Source: Phenylobacterium sp. (GTDB taxonomy: Bacteria > Pseudomonadota > Alphaproteobacteria > Caulobacterales > Caulobacteraceae). From it: a DNA stretch of 64,000 bases. The notes under the pieces are model-generated. The model worked only from the letters and a program-made list of their open reading frames with translations, did not search any database and was not told the origin of the DNA. Made by a program: the position numbers and the translations under genes. The stretch is taken from NCBI RefSeq assembly GCF_030693625.1, contig NZ_JAUYAF010000061.1:1-64000 (forward strand). Direction: 5' to 3'. This document shows, one piece after another, positions 43,376 to 51,491 of the stretch (positions are counted from its first letter, which is position 1; each line of letters begins with the position of its first letter).

Positions 43376-44151
43376 CGCAGGCTCCCTGGGTCGAAGACGT
43401 TGTTCTCCAGGCTGCGCGAGATCCAATCGAGAACCCGCTGCGGGCCCGCCACCCGATAACGCGCGCCGGTCGGCCGGCGTTCGCCCACGATGACCCCAAA
43501 GCCGCCGAACTGCTCCACCTCGGAAAATCCCGACTCGTCGGTCAGGTCGTCGCCGATGAAGATCGGGGTCGACCCGCGGAAAGGCGCCTCCGCCATATAG
43601 GCCCGCAGAGCCGTCCCCTTGCTCGGCCCCGGCGACCTCAGTTCCACCACCATGCTGCCGGCCTGCACCGCCAGGCCCGTCGTCTGCGACAGCCGTGTCG
43701 CCAGATCGGCGATCGCCTCAGCCGCGGACGGCGCCAGCCGGTAGTGCAAGGCGACACTGGCCGACTTGCGCTCCACCAGCAGCCCCTGATGCGCCCGGGC
43801 CATGGCGTCAAAGGCGTCCACCGCCTCCGCCAGCCGGGGATGGGCGGCCATGCTCTCAACAACGCCCTGCGGGGTCCGCCGCTGAAGGCCATGTTCGCCC
43901 GCGACGCAGTTTGCGGCCCGGTCGATCAGAGCATCGATGGCGGCGATCTCCCGTCCGCTCACCAGGGCCAGACGGCCTTGCAGCTTCGTCTGGGCCTGAC
44001 GCAGCAATTCGTTGAGGCTGGGATTGTTCTCGATCTCGTCGGGGGTGCAGGCGAGCGGAGCGAGCGTTCCGTCAAAATCGAGGAACAGCGCGGTGGACTC
44101 CGCGCGCACGCCGGAGCGCCGGTCCTCGGAGTTGGCGACGACAAGGGTCAT
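43363..44151 (-). CDS. otsB: Trehalose-6-phosphate phosphatase
   Basis: 262 residues, HAD-fold. Nucleophile motif 'LFLDFDGTLAP' (Asp25, Asp27), 'ALVSGREIAAID', 'AGEHGLQRR' and 'FIGDDLTDESGF' (acidic motif IV) with 'SKGTALRAYM' upstream of it. It converts trehalose-6-phosphate to trehalose. First gene of otsB-otsA; the promoter should lie in the 369-base gap upstream. Confidence 0.96.
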   Translation of the reverse strand: MTLVVANSEDRRSGVRAESTALFLDFDGTLAPLACTPDEIENNPSLNELLRQAQTKLQGRLALVSGREIAAIDALIDRAANCVAGEHGLQRRTPQGVVESMAAHPRLAEAVDAFDAMARAHQGLLVERKSASVALHYRLAPSAAEAIADLATRLSQTTGLAVQAGSMVVELRSPGPSKGTALRAYMAEAPFRGSTPIFIGDDLTDESGFSEVEQFGGFGVIVGERRPTGARYRVAGPQRVLDWISRSLENNVFDPGSLRWEG

Positions 44152-44520
44152 GTCAGGGGCTTACCGGTCAAAACGCGTCGACTCCTCGATGGCGCGTAGC
44201 CAAGCGCCCCGCCAAGACTACAGCGAGGTCATCAGATACATTTTCAGCAACGAATGAGACCGCGCCCCACCTCCGGGGCCAGGGTAGCGAAGCGTCCACG
44301 ACGGCGCGCGAACTTACAAATCCCCCACTCGCTCTGGGGAACATATAAAACAGCCTCGACCACGTCCAGGCGCGCCTAATCCGAGACCTTACACAAGGAC
44401 GTTATCCCGGCTGGTCTCGAAGACCCACCGTGTCAAATTTATACACACCAGGACTTCACGAAGACTTCGGTCACAGCAAGACGCGGAGCGGCCGGCGCCC
44501 GGTCGTGAACCGTCAGCGCT
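44152..44520. other. 369-base intergenic region upstream of otsB
   Basis: No gene is credible here. The stretch is less GC-rich than its neighbours, with AT-rich patches at about 44336-44350 (ACATATAAAA) and 44433-44446 (TCAAATTTATACAC). A TTGACA occurs on the minus strand near 44432-44437 but no -10 fits at normal spacing. I looked for an ECF-type GGAAC/CGTT promoter for otsB and found none. It presumably holds the otsBA promoter and the 3' region of the pseudouridine synthase gene. Confidence 0.5.
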
Positions 44521-45507
44521 CTATTTGCGGCCCTGCCGGAAAGGCTCCGGATCGGCCTCGTGCTCGTCGAATCCGAAACGGCCGAAGCCCTCCTTCATCT
44601 CCACGCTCAGGGGCGCCTCCAGCACCAGGGTCCCGCTCGACGGATGCGGCAGGCTCAGGCGGCGTGCGTGCAGCTGCAGCTTCAGCGGCCCCGACAGCTC
44701 CTTGGAGGCCGCGGTGTTGTACTTTGGGTCCCCCAGGATCGGATGGCCCATGGCCAGCATGTGGGCGCGCAGCTGGTGGGTCCGGCCGGTGTGGGGCCGC
44801 AGGGCCATCCAGGCGGCGCGAGGTCCCGCCCGGCTGATGGTGACGAACTCGGTCTCGGCGGGCTCCGCGCCCGGCTCCTTGGGCTGGGCGGGCACCACCA
44901 TCTCCCGGTCGCCGATCCCCTTCTTCACCAGGGGCAGTTCAAGCACGCCCTCGCCCGGCTTGGGGAAGCCGATGACGATGGCCCAATAGGTCTTCTGCGC
45001 CTTGCGCCGCGCGAAGGCGCCGGCCAGCTTCGCCGCCGCGCCCGGCGTCTTGCCCAGCACCAGGACGCCCGAGGTGTCACGGTCGAGGCGGTGGACCAGG
45101 CGCGGCCGCTCCAGCCCCTCCCCCCAGGCGCTCAGCAGCCGGTCGATATGCTTGTGGGTCTTGGTCCCCCCCTGCACGGCGAGGCCGGCGGGCTTGTTCA
45201 GCACCAGGACCTCATCGTCCTCATAGAGCACCAGGCTCTTGGCGTAGGCCGCCTCGCGGGCGTCGATGCCCTGGTCGGCGCGGGCGCCGGGCTCCGGCGG
45301 GTCGGGCAGCGGCGGCACCCGCACCTGCGCCCCGCCCGCCAGCCGGGTGTCGGGCTTGGCCCGGCCGCCGTCGACGCGGATCTGGCCAGAGCGGGTCAGT
45401 TTCTGGATCTGGATGTGGTTGAGGTGCGGCCAGCGGCGCTTGAACCATCGGTCCAGGCGCACCCCGTCCTCCCCGGCGTCCACGAACAGGGTGCGGACCT
45501 CCTTCAC
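44521..45507 (-). CDS. RluC/RluD-type 23S rRNA pseudouridine synthase
   Basis: 328 residues from GTG 45507, which overlaps the crcB stop (GTGA). N-terminal S4 RNA-binding domain (about 15-65: VRLDRWFKRRWPHLNHIQIQKLTRSGQIRVDG), then the catalytic domain with 'LVHRLDRDTSGVLVLGKT' (139-156; catalytic Asp142) and 'RPHTGRTHQLRAHM'. This layout fits RluC, which modifies helix 35 and 90 uridines of 23S rRNA; exact target is not certain. An upstream in-frame extension through crcB is discounted. Confidence 0.93.
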   Translation of the reverse strand: MKEVRTLFVDAGEDGVRLDRWFKRRWPHLNHIQIQKLTRSGQIRVDGGRAKPDTRLAGGAQVRVPPLPDPPEPGARADQGIDAREAAYAKSLVLYEDDEVLVLNKPAGLAVQGGTKTHKHIDRLLSAWGEGLERPRLVHRLDRDTSGVLVLGKTPGAAAKLAGAFARRKAQKTYWAIVIGFPKPGEGVLELPLVKKGIGDREMVVPAQPKEPGAEPAETEFVTISRAGPRAAWMALRPHTGRTHQLRAHMLAMGHPILGDPKYNTAASKELSGPLKLQLHARRLSLPHPSSGTLVLEAPLSVEMKEGFGRFGFDEHEADPEPFRQGRK

Positions 45508-45887
45508 GCGAACACCCGCCGCGCCAGGATCAGACCGACGAACAGCGCCGTCACTGAGAGCAGGACTGAGGCCAGCGCGTAACTCGCCGCCACGCCGTAG
45601 GCGCGCCGCTCGATCATCAGGGCCGTCTCCAGGGAGAAGGCCGAGAAGGTGGTGAAGCCCCCCAGGACGCCGACCCCCAGCAGCAGCCGCAGCTTCTCCT
45701 GCTCGGCCCCGCCCTTGAAGGCCAGGAACCCCGCCAGCAGACCCATCAGCAGGCCGCCCGCGATATTGGCGATGAAGGTCCCATGGGGCCATCCGGCGCC
45801 GAACCATCGCAGGGCCTGGATCCCCAGGCCATATCGCGCCACCGCGCCGGCCGCGCCGCCCACGGCCACTAGAAGCACCTTGTCCAT
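45504..45887 (-). CDS. crcB: Fluoride efflux channel CrcB/Fluc
   Basis: 127 residues with four membrane segments. 'VAVGGAAGAVARYGLG', 'WPHGTFIANIAGGLLMGLLAGF' and 'LLGVGVLGGFTTFSAFSLE' are the Fluc signatures, including the Asn and the Phe-box/Thr-Phe-Ser region that line the fluoride path. ATG 45887. It is coupled to the pseudouridine synthase by a 4-base overlap. No fluoride riboswitch (crcB motif) was recognised in the 95 bases between it and the divergent gene. Confidence 0.95.
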   Translation of the reverse strand: MDKVLLVAVGGAAGAVARYGLGIQALRWFGAGWPHGTFIANIAGGLLMGLLAGFLAFKGGAEQEKLRLLLGVGVLGGFTTFSAFSLETALMIERRAYGVAASYALASVLLSVTALFVGLILARRVFA

Positions 45888-45982
45888 CGGCCCCTTATGC
45901 GACGGCCCAAGGGCGGCGTCGAGACGAGGAACGCCGCGCCGCAACGGCTGGTTAAGCCCGCCTCCCCATAATGGGGCGGTAG

Positions 45983-47242
45983 TTGTATTTCACTGGTCGC
46001 TCCTGCGTGTTTTCTGGCGAGTCCAAGAGTATCGAGCGCATCACCGCCGGCGGGGCCGCCGCGGCGCTCGAACGGCTGGCTGGAACCGATCTGGTGGAGC
46101 GCGGCTGCGTCACCATCATCAGCGTCGACGCCATCCGCCAACGCTCCGGCGACCGCTGGCCACGCAAGCGCGACGCCGTCTGGGCCTATGTCGGCAAGAG
46201 GTTCGACGAGCACCTGGCCTATCAGGACATCCGTCATCGCATCGGCGAGACCGACTTCCTGGTGGCCGTGACCTCCGAGGAGGGCGTGGCCGCCCAGGCG
46301 CTTAGCCTGAAGATCCTCGAGGAGGCCCTGCTGTTCTTCCTGGGGGTCGCCGATCCCGCCGACATGAAGATCCGCGCCGTCAGCGCCATCAACGGCCAGG
46401 AACTCGCCTGCACCGACATCGACCCGGCCGGCGTCACCGGCCACCGTCCGGCTCCGCCGGAGGAGCTGGTGATCTTGGCCTATCGCCCCACGGTCGATCC
46501 GGTCGAGGAGCGCCGGCGCAACCCGATCTCCTTCGTCACCGCCTCGGGCCAGAACCTGCGCATAGACTACAGCATCGAGGAGGCCGTCAGCCTGCGCCAC
46601 AAGGTGACCGCCGCCCTGCGGATCGAGCTCACCGTGACCCACATCGCCAGCGGGCGGTCGATCCCGGCCCGGGCCTTCGCCAAGCTGTCGGACGACGACA
46701 TCGCCTTCATCGACCGCGCGTCCCTGGACTACGCCGCCCTGTTCGTAGGCCTGGAAGACCGGCCACAGCCGCTGATCCTGCCACTCTCCTTCCGCACCCT
46801 GTCGACCCGCAAGGGCCGGCAGGCCCTGATCAGCGCCGAGGGCCTGCCGCCGCAGCGGGTGAAGGTCGGTGTCATGGTCGAACTCATCGACGTCGATCGT
46901 GGCACGCCGGAGGCCCGGCTGCTGGAGGTCACTGGTCTGGTTAGCCAGCTGTGCAAGGGCGTGCTGGTCCGCCTGCAGCCCGGCCGCGACGCGGTTGGGC
47001 CGGTGAAGGGCGCCCGGCTGCAGGGCCTGACCGTGGCCGCTGGCGATCTCGGCGGTACGGACAGCCAGGTGGCCAGTCACATGCTGAACCTGGCCTCTCA
47101 GGCACGGGGCCGCACCCCGGTCCTGATGATCCACGGCCTGCCCTCCGAGGGTTACCTGGACGTCGCCCAGGTGGCGGGCTTCACCCACGCCTCGCTCAGG
47201 GTGGCGCAACTGAACCAGGCCTCGGAACAGCCGGCGGCCTAG
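45983..47242 (+). CDS. Uncharacterised protein, possibly a degenerate GGDEF-EAL regulator
   Basis: Up to 419 residues from TTG 45983; a GTG at 46007 is an alternative start. Not firmly recognised. Residues about 40-125 contain 'AVWAYVGKRFDEHLAYQDIRHRIGETDFLVAV...LKILEEALLFFLG', whose spacing recalls the alpha-beta pattern of a GGDEF domain without the GGDEF motif. Residues about 260-405, with 'LILPLSFRTLSTRKGRQAL', 'VGVMVELIDVDRG', 'LVSQLCKGVLVRLQPGRD' and 'TPVLMIHGLPS', recall an EAL barrel without the EAL and other metal residues. If right, it would be a non-catalytic c-di-GMP-type effector. No membrane segment or signal. It ends overlapping a lipoprotein gene by 4 bases. Confidence 0.6.
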   Translation: MYFTGRSCVFSGESKSIERITAGGAAAALERLAGTDLVERGCVTIISVDAIRQRSGDRWPRKRDAVWAYVGKRFDEHLAYQDIRHRIGETDFLVAVTSEEGVAAQALSLKILEEALLFFLGVADPADMKIRAVSAINGQELACTDIDPAGVTGHRPAPPEELVILAYRPTVDPVEERRRNPISFVTASGQNLRIDYSIEEAVSLRHKVTAALRIELTVTHIASGRSIPARAFAKLSDDDIAFIDRASLDYAALFVGLEDRPQPLILPLSFRTLSTRKGRQALISAEGLPPQRVKVGVMVELIDVDRGTPEARLLEVTGLVSQLCKGVLVRLQPGRDAVGPVKGARLQGLTVAAGDLGGTDSQVASHMLNLASQARGRTPVLMIHGLPSEGYLDVAQVAGFTHASLRVAQLNQASEQPAA

Positions 47243-47727
47243 GTCCGCGGCCCGAGCGCGCTGCGCAGGCCGCGCGCGTCGTAGACGTCTGCGCCGGGAG
47301 GCTTCTCGCCCTTGCCCATCACCACCTCGATGGTCTGGGCCAGGGCCGGTCCGCCGCCGAGATCAAAGCTGGTGCCGAGACCGATCCCGACCCCGCCGCC
47401 CCGGCCACAGCTGCCGCCGCCGGTGCCAAGCGACACGCGCGGACCGCTGTTGCTCCCGGCCTGCCGCATCATCCGATCCGACACCCGGAACCAGTCGTAG
47501 CCGTCGGCCAGGGCGATATCGGCGGCCCGCAGCAGGGCGTAGTCGGACACCTGTTCGGGCGATCCGCCGGGGCCGCCCCGGAAGGTGACGCGGTAGCGGC
47601 CGGGCTCGATCCGGTAAGACGAGAAGCCCACGGCCTCTGGACCGTTGGCGGCGGTATAGACGGTGGGGGCGCTGACGCAGGCGGACAGCCCGGCGCAGAG
47701 CGCGGCGGTAAGCAGCAGGCGTTTCAT
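47239..47727 (-). CDS. CC0125/CC1285-family lipoprotein
   Basis: 162 residues with a lipoprotein signal and lipobox 'LSAC' (Cys17). The core 'GFSSYRIEPGRYRVTFRGG', 'YALLRAADIALADGYDWFRVSDR' matches the Caulobacter-named CC0125/CC1285 lipoprotein family of unknown function. The middle has a Gly-rich stretch (GTGGGSCGRGGGVGIGLG), and 'IEVVMGKGEKPPGADVYDA' near the end is also family-like. It converges on the preceding gene with a 4-base overlap. ATG 47727. Confidence 0.85.
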   Translation of the reverse strand: MKRLLLTAALCAGLSACVSAPTVYTAANGPEAVGFSSYRIEPGRYRVTFRGGPGGSPEQVSDYALLRAADIALADGYDWFRVSDRMMRQAGSNSGPRVSLGTGGGSCGRGGGVGIGLGTSFDLGGGPALAQTIEVVMGKGEKPPGADVYDARGLRSALGPRT

Positions 47728-47808
47728 CGGCGGGCATCCAGTCTGGGCGAAAGTCTTGCGACTTCCAGGGCTTGGCGTGAGAACGGCCAGCCCCGGCCTC
47801 CGTTCCGG

Positions 47809-48567
47809 TCAGGCTTCGGTCAGGCCGATCGCCGCCAGCAGCGCGGCCATGTCCGGCGGGGTCGGCGCCTCAAGCTTCTTGGTCCCGCCTTCGGGATGCG
47901 GAAACGACAGGGCGCCGGCATGCAGCATCAGGCGCGGCACGGGTTGGCCGCCCACCGCCAGCGCTCCGCCATAGCGCGCGTCGCCCGAGATCGGCCGGCC
48001 GATGGAGGCCAGATGCACCCGGAGCTGGTGCATGCGACCGGTGTCAGGCGACAACTCCAGCAGGGCCGCCACCGAATTGGACGAAAGGGTCTTGTACCGG
48101 GTCTTGGCCGTCTCGGCGTCCGGGTGATCGGGCGGGCAGACCCGCATGAAGGCCTCCCGGCCCGCCTCGTCCCGGCGCAGGGGAACCTCGATGGTCCCGC
48201 CCGTGGGGTCGGGGGCGCCGGGCGTCACGACGGCCCGGTAGATCTTGGAGAACCTGCGCCCCATCATCGCCTTGCCGAGGAAGCCTGCCGCCGGCTTGGT
48301 CTTGGCCGTCAGGATGACGCCCGAGGTGTCGCGGTCCAGCCGGTGGATCAGGCGCGGCCGCGCCTTGCCGGGCTTGGCGAAGGCCCACAGCATCTCGTCC
48401 AGCGTATGGACCTGGCCTCGCCCGCCCTGACTGGACAGGCCGGCCGGCTTGTTGAGCGCCAGGATGTGCGGGTCCTCATAGATCACCAGGCTGCGGACCA
48501 GGGCGATCTCGTCCGGCGTCAGGACCACCGGCTTGGCCTCGGCCTTGGACTTCGGCGGCGGCCTCAC
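47809..48567 (-). CDS. RluA-family pseudouridine synthase without S4 domain
   Basis: 252 residues from GTG 48567, overlapping the rarA stop (GTGA). The catalytic domain begins almost at once: 'IYEDPHILALNKPAGLSSQGG', 'RLIHRLDRDTSGVILTAKT' (catalytic Asp78), 'LELSPDTGRMHQLRVHLA'. The N-terminal S4 domain of RluC/D is missing, as in RluA and TruC types. RNA target unknown. It is coupled to rarA. Confidence 0.92.
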   Translation of the reverse strand: MRPPPKSKAEAKPVVLTPDEIALVRSLVIYEDPHILALNKPAGLSSQGGRGQVHTLDEMLWAFAKPGKARPRLIHRLDRDTSGVILTAKTKPAAGFLGKAMMGRRFSKIYRAVVTPGAPDPTGGTIEVPLRRDEAGREAFMRVCPPDHPDAETAKTRYKTLSSNSVAALLELSPDTGRMHQLRVHLASIGRPISGDARYGGALAVGGQPVPRLMLHAGALSFPHPEGGTKKLEAPTPPDMAALLAAIGLTEA

Positions 48568-49871
48568 CGGCCCTCGCGCTCGGCCCGGATCGCCGCCCAG
48601 CGCTCCAGCCGGTCCTTGATGCGCGCTTCCGAGCCCTGGTCCTTGGGGTGGTAGAAGCTCTGCCGCGCCATGCCCTCGGGGAAGTAGTTCTGGCCCGAGA
48701 AGCCTTCCTCCGTGTCGTGGTCGTAGGCGTAGCCCTTGCCGTAGCCGAGGTCCTTCATCAGCTTGGTGGGGGCGTTTCGGATATGGGCCGGTGGCATCAG
48801 GGAACCGGTTTCCTTGGCCGCTCGCATGGCGGCCTTGTAGGCCACATAGACCGCGTTGGACTTCGGCGCGGCGGCCAGGTGCACCACCAGCTGCGCCAGG
48901 GCCAGGTCCCCCTCCGGCGAGCCCAGGAAGTCGTAGGTGTCCTTGGCCGCATTCGCCAGCACCAGCGACATGGGATCGGCCTCGCCGATGTCCTCCATGG
49001 CCGCCCGGATCAGCCGACGCGCGATGAACAGCGGGTCCTCGCCTCCGGTCAGCATGCGGGCCAGCCAGTACAGCGCAGCGTCCGGATCGGACCCCCGGAT
49101 CGACTTATGCAGCGCCGAGATGAGGTTGTAGTGCTCCTCCCGGTCCTTGTCGTAGGCCGGACTACGTTTCTGAAGAATCTCCCCCAAGGCCTTGATCGAC
49201 AACGGCTTCGCCGTGCCGATGTTGAACAACGTCTCGGCCAGGGTCAGCAAATAGCGACCATCCCCGTCCGCCATGGCTGTCAGGGCGTCGCGGGCCTCGC
49301 GCTCCAGCGGCAGCGCCTTGCCCTCATGGGCCTCGGCCTTGTCCAACAATGTGCCCAGCGCCTCGTCGTCCAGCCGCCTCAGCACATAGACCTGCGACCG
49401 CGACAGCAGCGCCCCGTTCAGCTCGAAGGACGGGTTCTCCGTGGTCGCCCCCACCAGGGTGACGATCCCCTCCTCGACGAAGGGCAGGAATCCGTCCTGC
49501 TGGGCGCGGTTGAAGCGGTGAATTTCATCGACGAACAGCAGGGTCGATTGCCCGGCCGAGCGACGCATCTTGGCGGCTTCGAAGGCCTTCTTCAGGTCCG
49601 CGACGCCCGAGAACACCGCCGACAGCTGCTGGAACTCGTAGCCCGCCTCCTTGGCCAGCAGCCTAGCGATAGTGGTCTTGCCGGTGCCGGGCGGCCCCCA
49701 GAGGATCATCGACGACAGCCGCTTGGCCTCCGCCATCCGCCGGATCGGCCCCTCGGGCCCCAGCAGGTGATCCTGCCCCACCACCTCGTCCAGCTTCTGC
49801 GGACGCAGACGGTCCGCCAGCGGCGAGGGTGCGTGCGGCGTCAGACCCGCGGCTTCGAAGAGGTCGGCCAT
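48564..49871 (-). CDS. rarA: Replication-associated recombination protein A (RarA/MgsA)
   Basis: 435 residues, AAA+ clamp-loader-like ATPase. From ATG 49871 (MADLFEAAG); a start 30 bases upstream would translate a palindrome. '[22 protein letters not shown]', Walker A 'GPPGTGKT' (59-66), Walker B '[20 protein letters not shown]', sensor 1 '[12 protein letters not shown]', and C-terminal MgsA region with '[14 protein letters not shown]'. It acts on stalled replication forks. A G/C-rich hairpin lies 15 bases before the start. Confidence 0.97.
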   Translation of the reverse strand: MADLFEAAGLTPHAPSPLADRLRPQKLDEVVGQDHLLGPEGPIRRMAEAKRLSSMILWGPPGTGKTTIARLLAKEAGYEFQQLSAVFSGVADLKKAFEAAKMRRSAGQSTLLFVDEIHRFNRAQQDGFLPFVEEGIVTLVGATTENPSFELNGALLSRSQVYVLRRLDDEALGTLLDKAEAHEGKALPLEREARDALTAMADGDGRYLLTLAETLFNIGTAKPLSIKALGEILQKRSPAYDKDREEHYNLISALHKSIRGSDPDAALYWLARMLTGGEDPLFIARRLIRAAMEDIGEADPMSLVLANAAKDTYDFLGSPEGDLALAQLVVHLAAAPKSNAVYVAYKAAMRAAKETGSLMPPAHIRNAPTKLMKDLGYGKGYAYDHDTEEGFSGQNYFPEGMARQSFYHPKDQGSEARIKDRLERWAAIRAEREGR

Positions 49872-49886
49872 CCAGGGGATATAGCC

Positions 49887-49911
49887 CTCCCTCCCCGTCA
49901 TGGGGAGGGAG
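49887..49911. repeat. Short perfect palindrome between degP-like gene and rarA
   Basis: CTCCCTCCCC (49887-49896) pairs with GGGGAGGGAG (49902-49911), loop of 5 (GTCAT). Similar C-run/G-run hairpins recur in the larger repeats of this window. It may end degP-like transcripts or be a repeat remnant; there is no T-run. Confidence 0.6.
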
Positions 49912-49920
49912 AAGCCGGTC

Positions 49921-51336
49921 CTACGTCCGGAAGTTCGCCGTGATCTCCTGGCCGGCGCGCACGATGGTCACCTGCCACTGGCCGCCATTGCTGCTGACGA
50001 TGCCGACGAGGTCACGCACCGAGTTGATGTCGCGGCCGTTGACCCGGCGCACGATGTCGCCCGGGCGCAGGCCCGCGTTCATGGCGAAGCCCCGGCCCAT
50101 CTTGGTCACCAGCACGCCCTTGCCCGAGAAGGGATCCAGGCCCAGCTCATCGGCCACCGCCGGCGACAGATTCACCACCGTGGCCCCGTCGAAGGGGTTG
50201 CGCCCAGCGATCACGCGCTCATCCCTGGCCGGCGTCGCGGGCGGCGCCTCGGCCTTCAGGTTCAGGGTCAGGTTGGAGCCGTCGCGCAGCACCCCCAGCT
50301 TCAGGATCTCGCCGGGACGGCTGGACCCCAGGGCGTAGCTGACGCCGGCCGGATCGGCCATGGGCTTGCCATCCACCGTCAGGATCACGTCCTCAGGCTT
50401 CAGACCGGCGCGGGCCGCGGGGCCGCCGGGCCAGATGTCGGCCACCAGGGCGCCCGACGGGATGGCCATGCCCAGGCTGCGGGCGATCTCGCCGCTCACC
50501 GGCTGGGTCCGCGCGCCCAGCCAGGGGCGCACCACCACCTGGCCGCCGCCGGCCGCCGTCTCCACGATGCGCTTGACCATCGCGCCGGGGATCGCGAAGC
50601 CGACCCCCGAAGACGAGCCCGAGCGCGACAGGATGAAGCTGTTCACCCCGATCAGGTCGCCGTCCATGTCCACCAGGGCGCCGCCCGAATTGCCCGGATT
50701 GATCGCTGCGTCGGTCTGGATATAGGCATTGGCGGCGTCGCCATTGGGGTCGGCGGTGCGGTTCAGGGCCGAGATGATGCCGTTGGTCACCGTCTGGCCG
50801 ACGCCGAAGGGGTCGCCGATGGCCAGCACCAGGTCGCCCACCTGGGCCTCGCCGGTGTCGTCGATCGGCAGGACCGGCAGGCGCTCGGACCCCACATCGA
50901 TCTTCAGCACCGCCAGGTCGGTGCGCGGGTCGGCCAGCAGCAGCTTGGCGGGGAACTCGCGCCGGTCGGCCAGGGCCACGGTGATCTCCTGCCCGCCCTG
51001 CACCACGTGATTGTTGGTGATGATCACCCCGTCGCTGCGGACGATGACGCCTGAGCCCAGGGAGCCCTCGATCCGCTCGCGCGGCGCCCCCATGCCGAAC
51101 ATCTGCCAGAACGGGTCGGACTGCTGGCGGACCAGCCGCTTGGACGAGATGTTCACCACCGCCGGCGCGGCGCGCTTCACGACCGGGGCGAAGGACATCT
51201 TCATGGTCATGGAGTCGCCGGGCGCCGCGCGGGTCGGCTGGACCAGCTGTGGAATCTGGGCCTTGGACTTGGCCGAGGGGTCGGAACAGGCGGCCAGCAG
51301 GGCCACGAAGGGGATCAGGACGCGATAGGCTCGCAT
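49921..51336 (-). CDS. Lipidated DegP/DegQ-type serine protease with two PDZ domains
   Basis: 471 residues from ATG 51336 (MRAYRVLIPFVALLAACSDPS); the lipobox LLAAC puts the lipidated Cys at 17, so it is membrane-anchored in the periplasm, unlike soluble DegP. Triad His110 ('ITNNHVV'), Asp140 ('ADPRTDLAVLKI'), Ser217 ('INPGNSGGALV'). PDZ1 about 285-375 ('GALVADIWPGGPAARAGLKPEDVILTVDG') and PDZ2 about 400-465 ('GRGFAMNAGLRPGDIVRRVNG'). It is a protease/chaperone of envelope proteins. Upstream lie the 48-nt hairpin element and the MFS terminator. Confidence 0.94.
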   Translation of the reverse strand: MRAYRVLIPFVALLAACSDPSAKSKAQIPQLVQPTRAAPGDSMTMKMSFAPVVKRAAPAVVNISSKRLVRQQSDPFWQMFGMGAPRERIEGSLGSGVIVRSDGVIITNNHVVQGGQEITVALADRREFPAKLLLADPRTDLAVLKIDVGSERLPVLPIDDTGEAQVGDLVLAIGDPFGVGQTVTNGIISALNRTADPNGDAANAYIQTDAAINPGNSGGALVDMDGDLIGVNSFILSRSGSSSGVGFAIPGAMVKRIVETAAGGGQVVVRPWLGARTQPVSGEIARSLGMAIPSGALVADIWPGGPAARAGLKPEDVILTVDGKPMADPAGVSYALGSSRPGEILKLGVLRDGSNLTLNLKAEAPPATPARDERVIAGRNPFDGATVVNLSPAVADELGLDPFSGKGVLVTKMGRGFAMNAGLRPGDIVRRVNGRDINSVRDLVGIVSSNGGQWQVTIVRAGQEITANFRT

Positions 51337-51398
51337 GGGCTCTCCGAGCGGGGAAACGTCGCCGGACTTTGACGAGGTTTCAGGCGCATTGATGGCCA

Positions 51399-51446
51399 GA
51401 GCGCGATAGCCGAAAGTGGCCACCGGTTTCGGCGGCCATCGCGCTC
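51399..51446. repeat. 48-nt dispersed hairpin element, copy 2
   Basis: Outer stem GAGCGCGAT (51399-51407) with ATCGCGCTC (51438-51446), inner stem GCCGAAA (51409-51415) with TTTCGGC (51427-51433), loop GTGGCCACCGG. Length and spacing equal those of the copy at 28579-28626, with compensatory substitutions in both stems. It lies upstream of the degP-like gene and downstream of the MFS terminator. Confidence 0.8.
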
Positions 51447-51458
51447 CGACTTAAGATA

Positions 51459-51485
51459 GGGGGTGACCGATAGCCGGTCACCCCC
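51459..51485 (-). terminator. Hairpin terminator after the MFS array
   Basis: GGGGGTGACCG (51459-51469) pairs perfectly with CGGTCACCCCC (51475-51485), 11 bp with a 5-base loop. On the minus strand it is followed by TATCTTAAG, moderately T-rich. It begins 6 bases after the stop of the last MFS gene. Confidence 0.8.
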
Positions 51486-51491
51486 TGGCAT

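Noticed and set aside
44336..44366. ECF sigma promoter (GGAAC ... CGT) for otsBA
   Set aside because: It is on the plus strand, away from otsB, and the spacing of 20 bases is too long.
45888..45982. Fluoride riboswitch upstream of crcB
   Set aside because: No match to the conserved crcB-motif core was seen in the 95-base gap.
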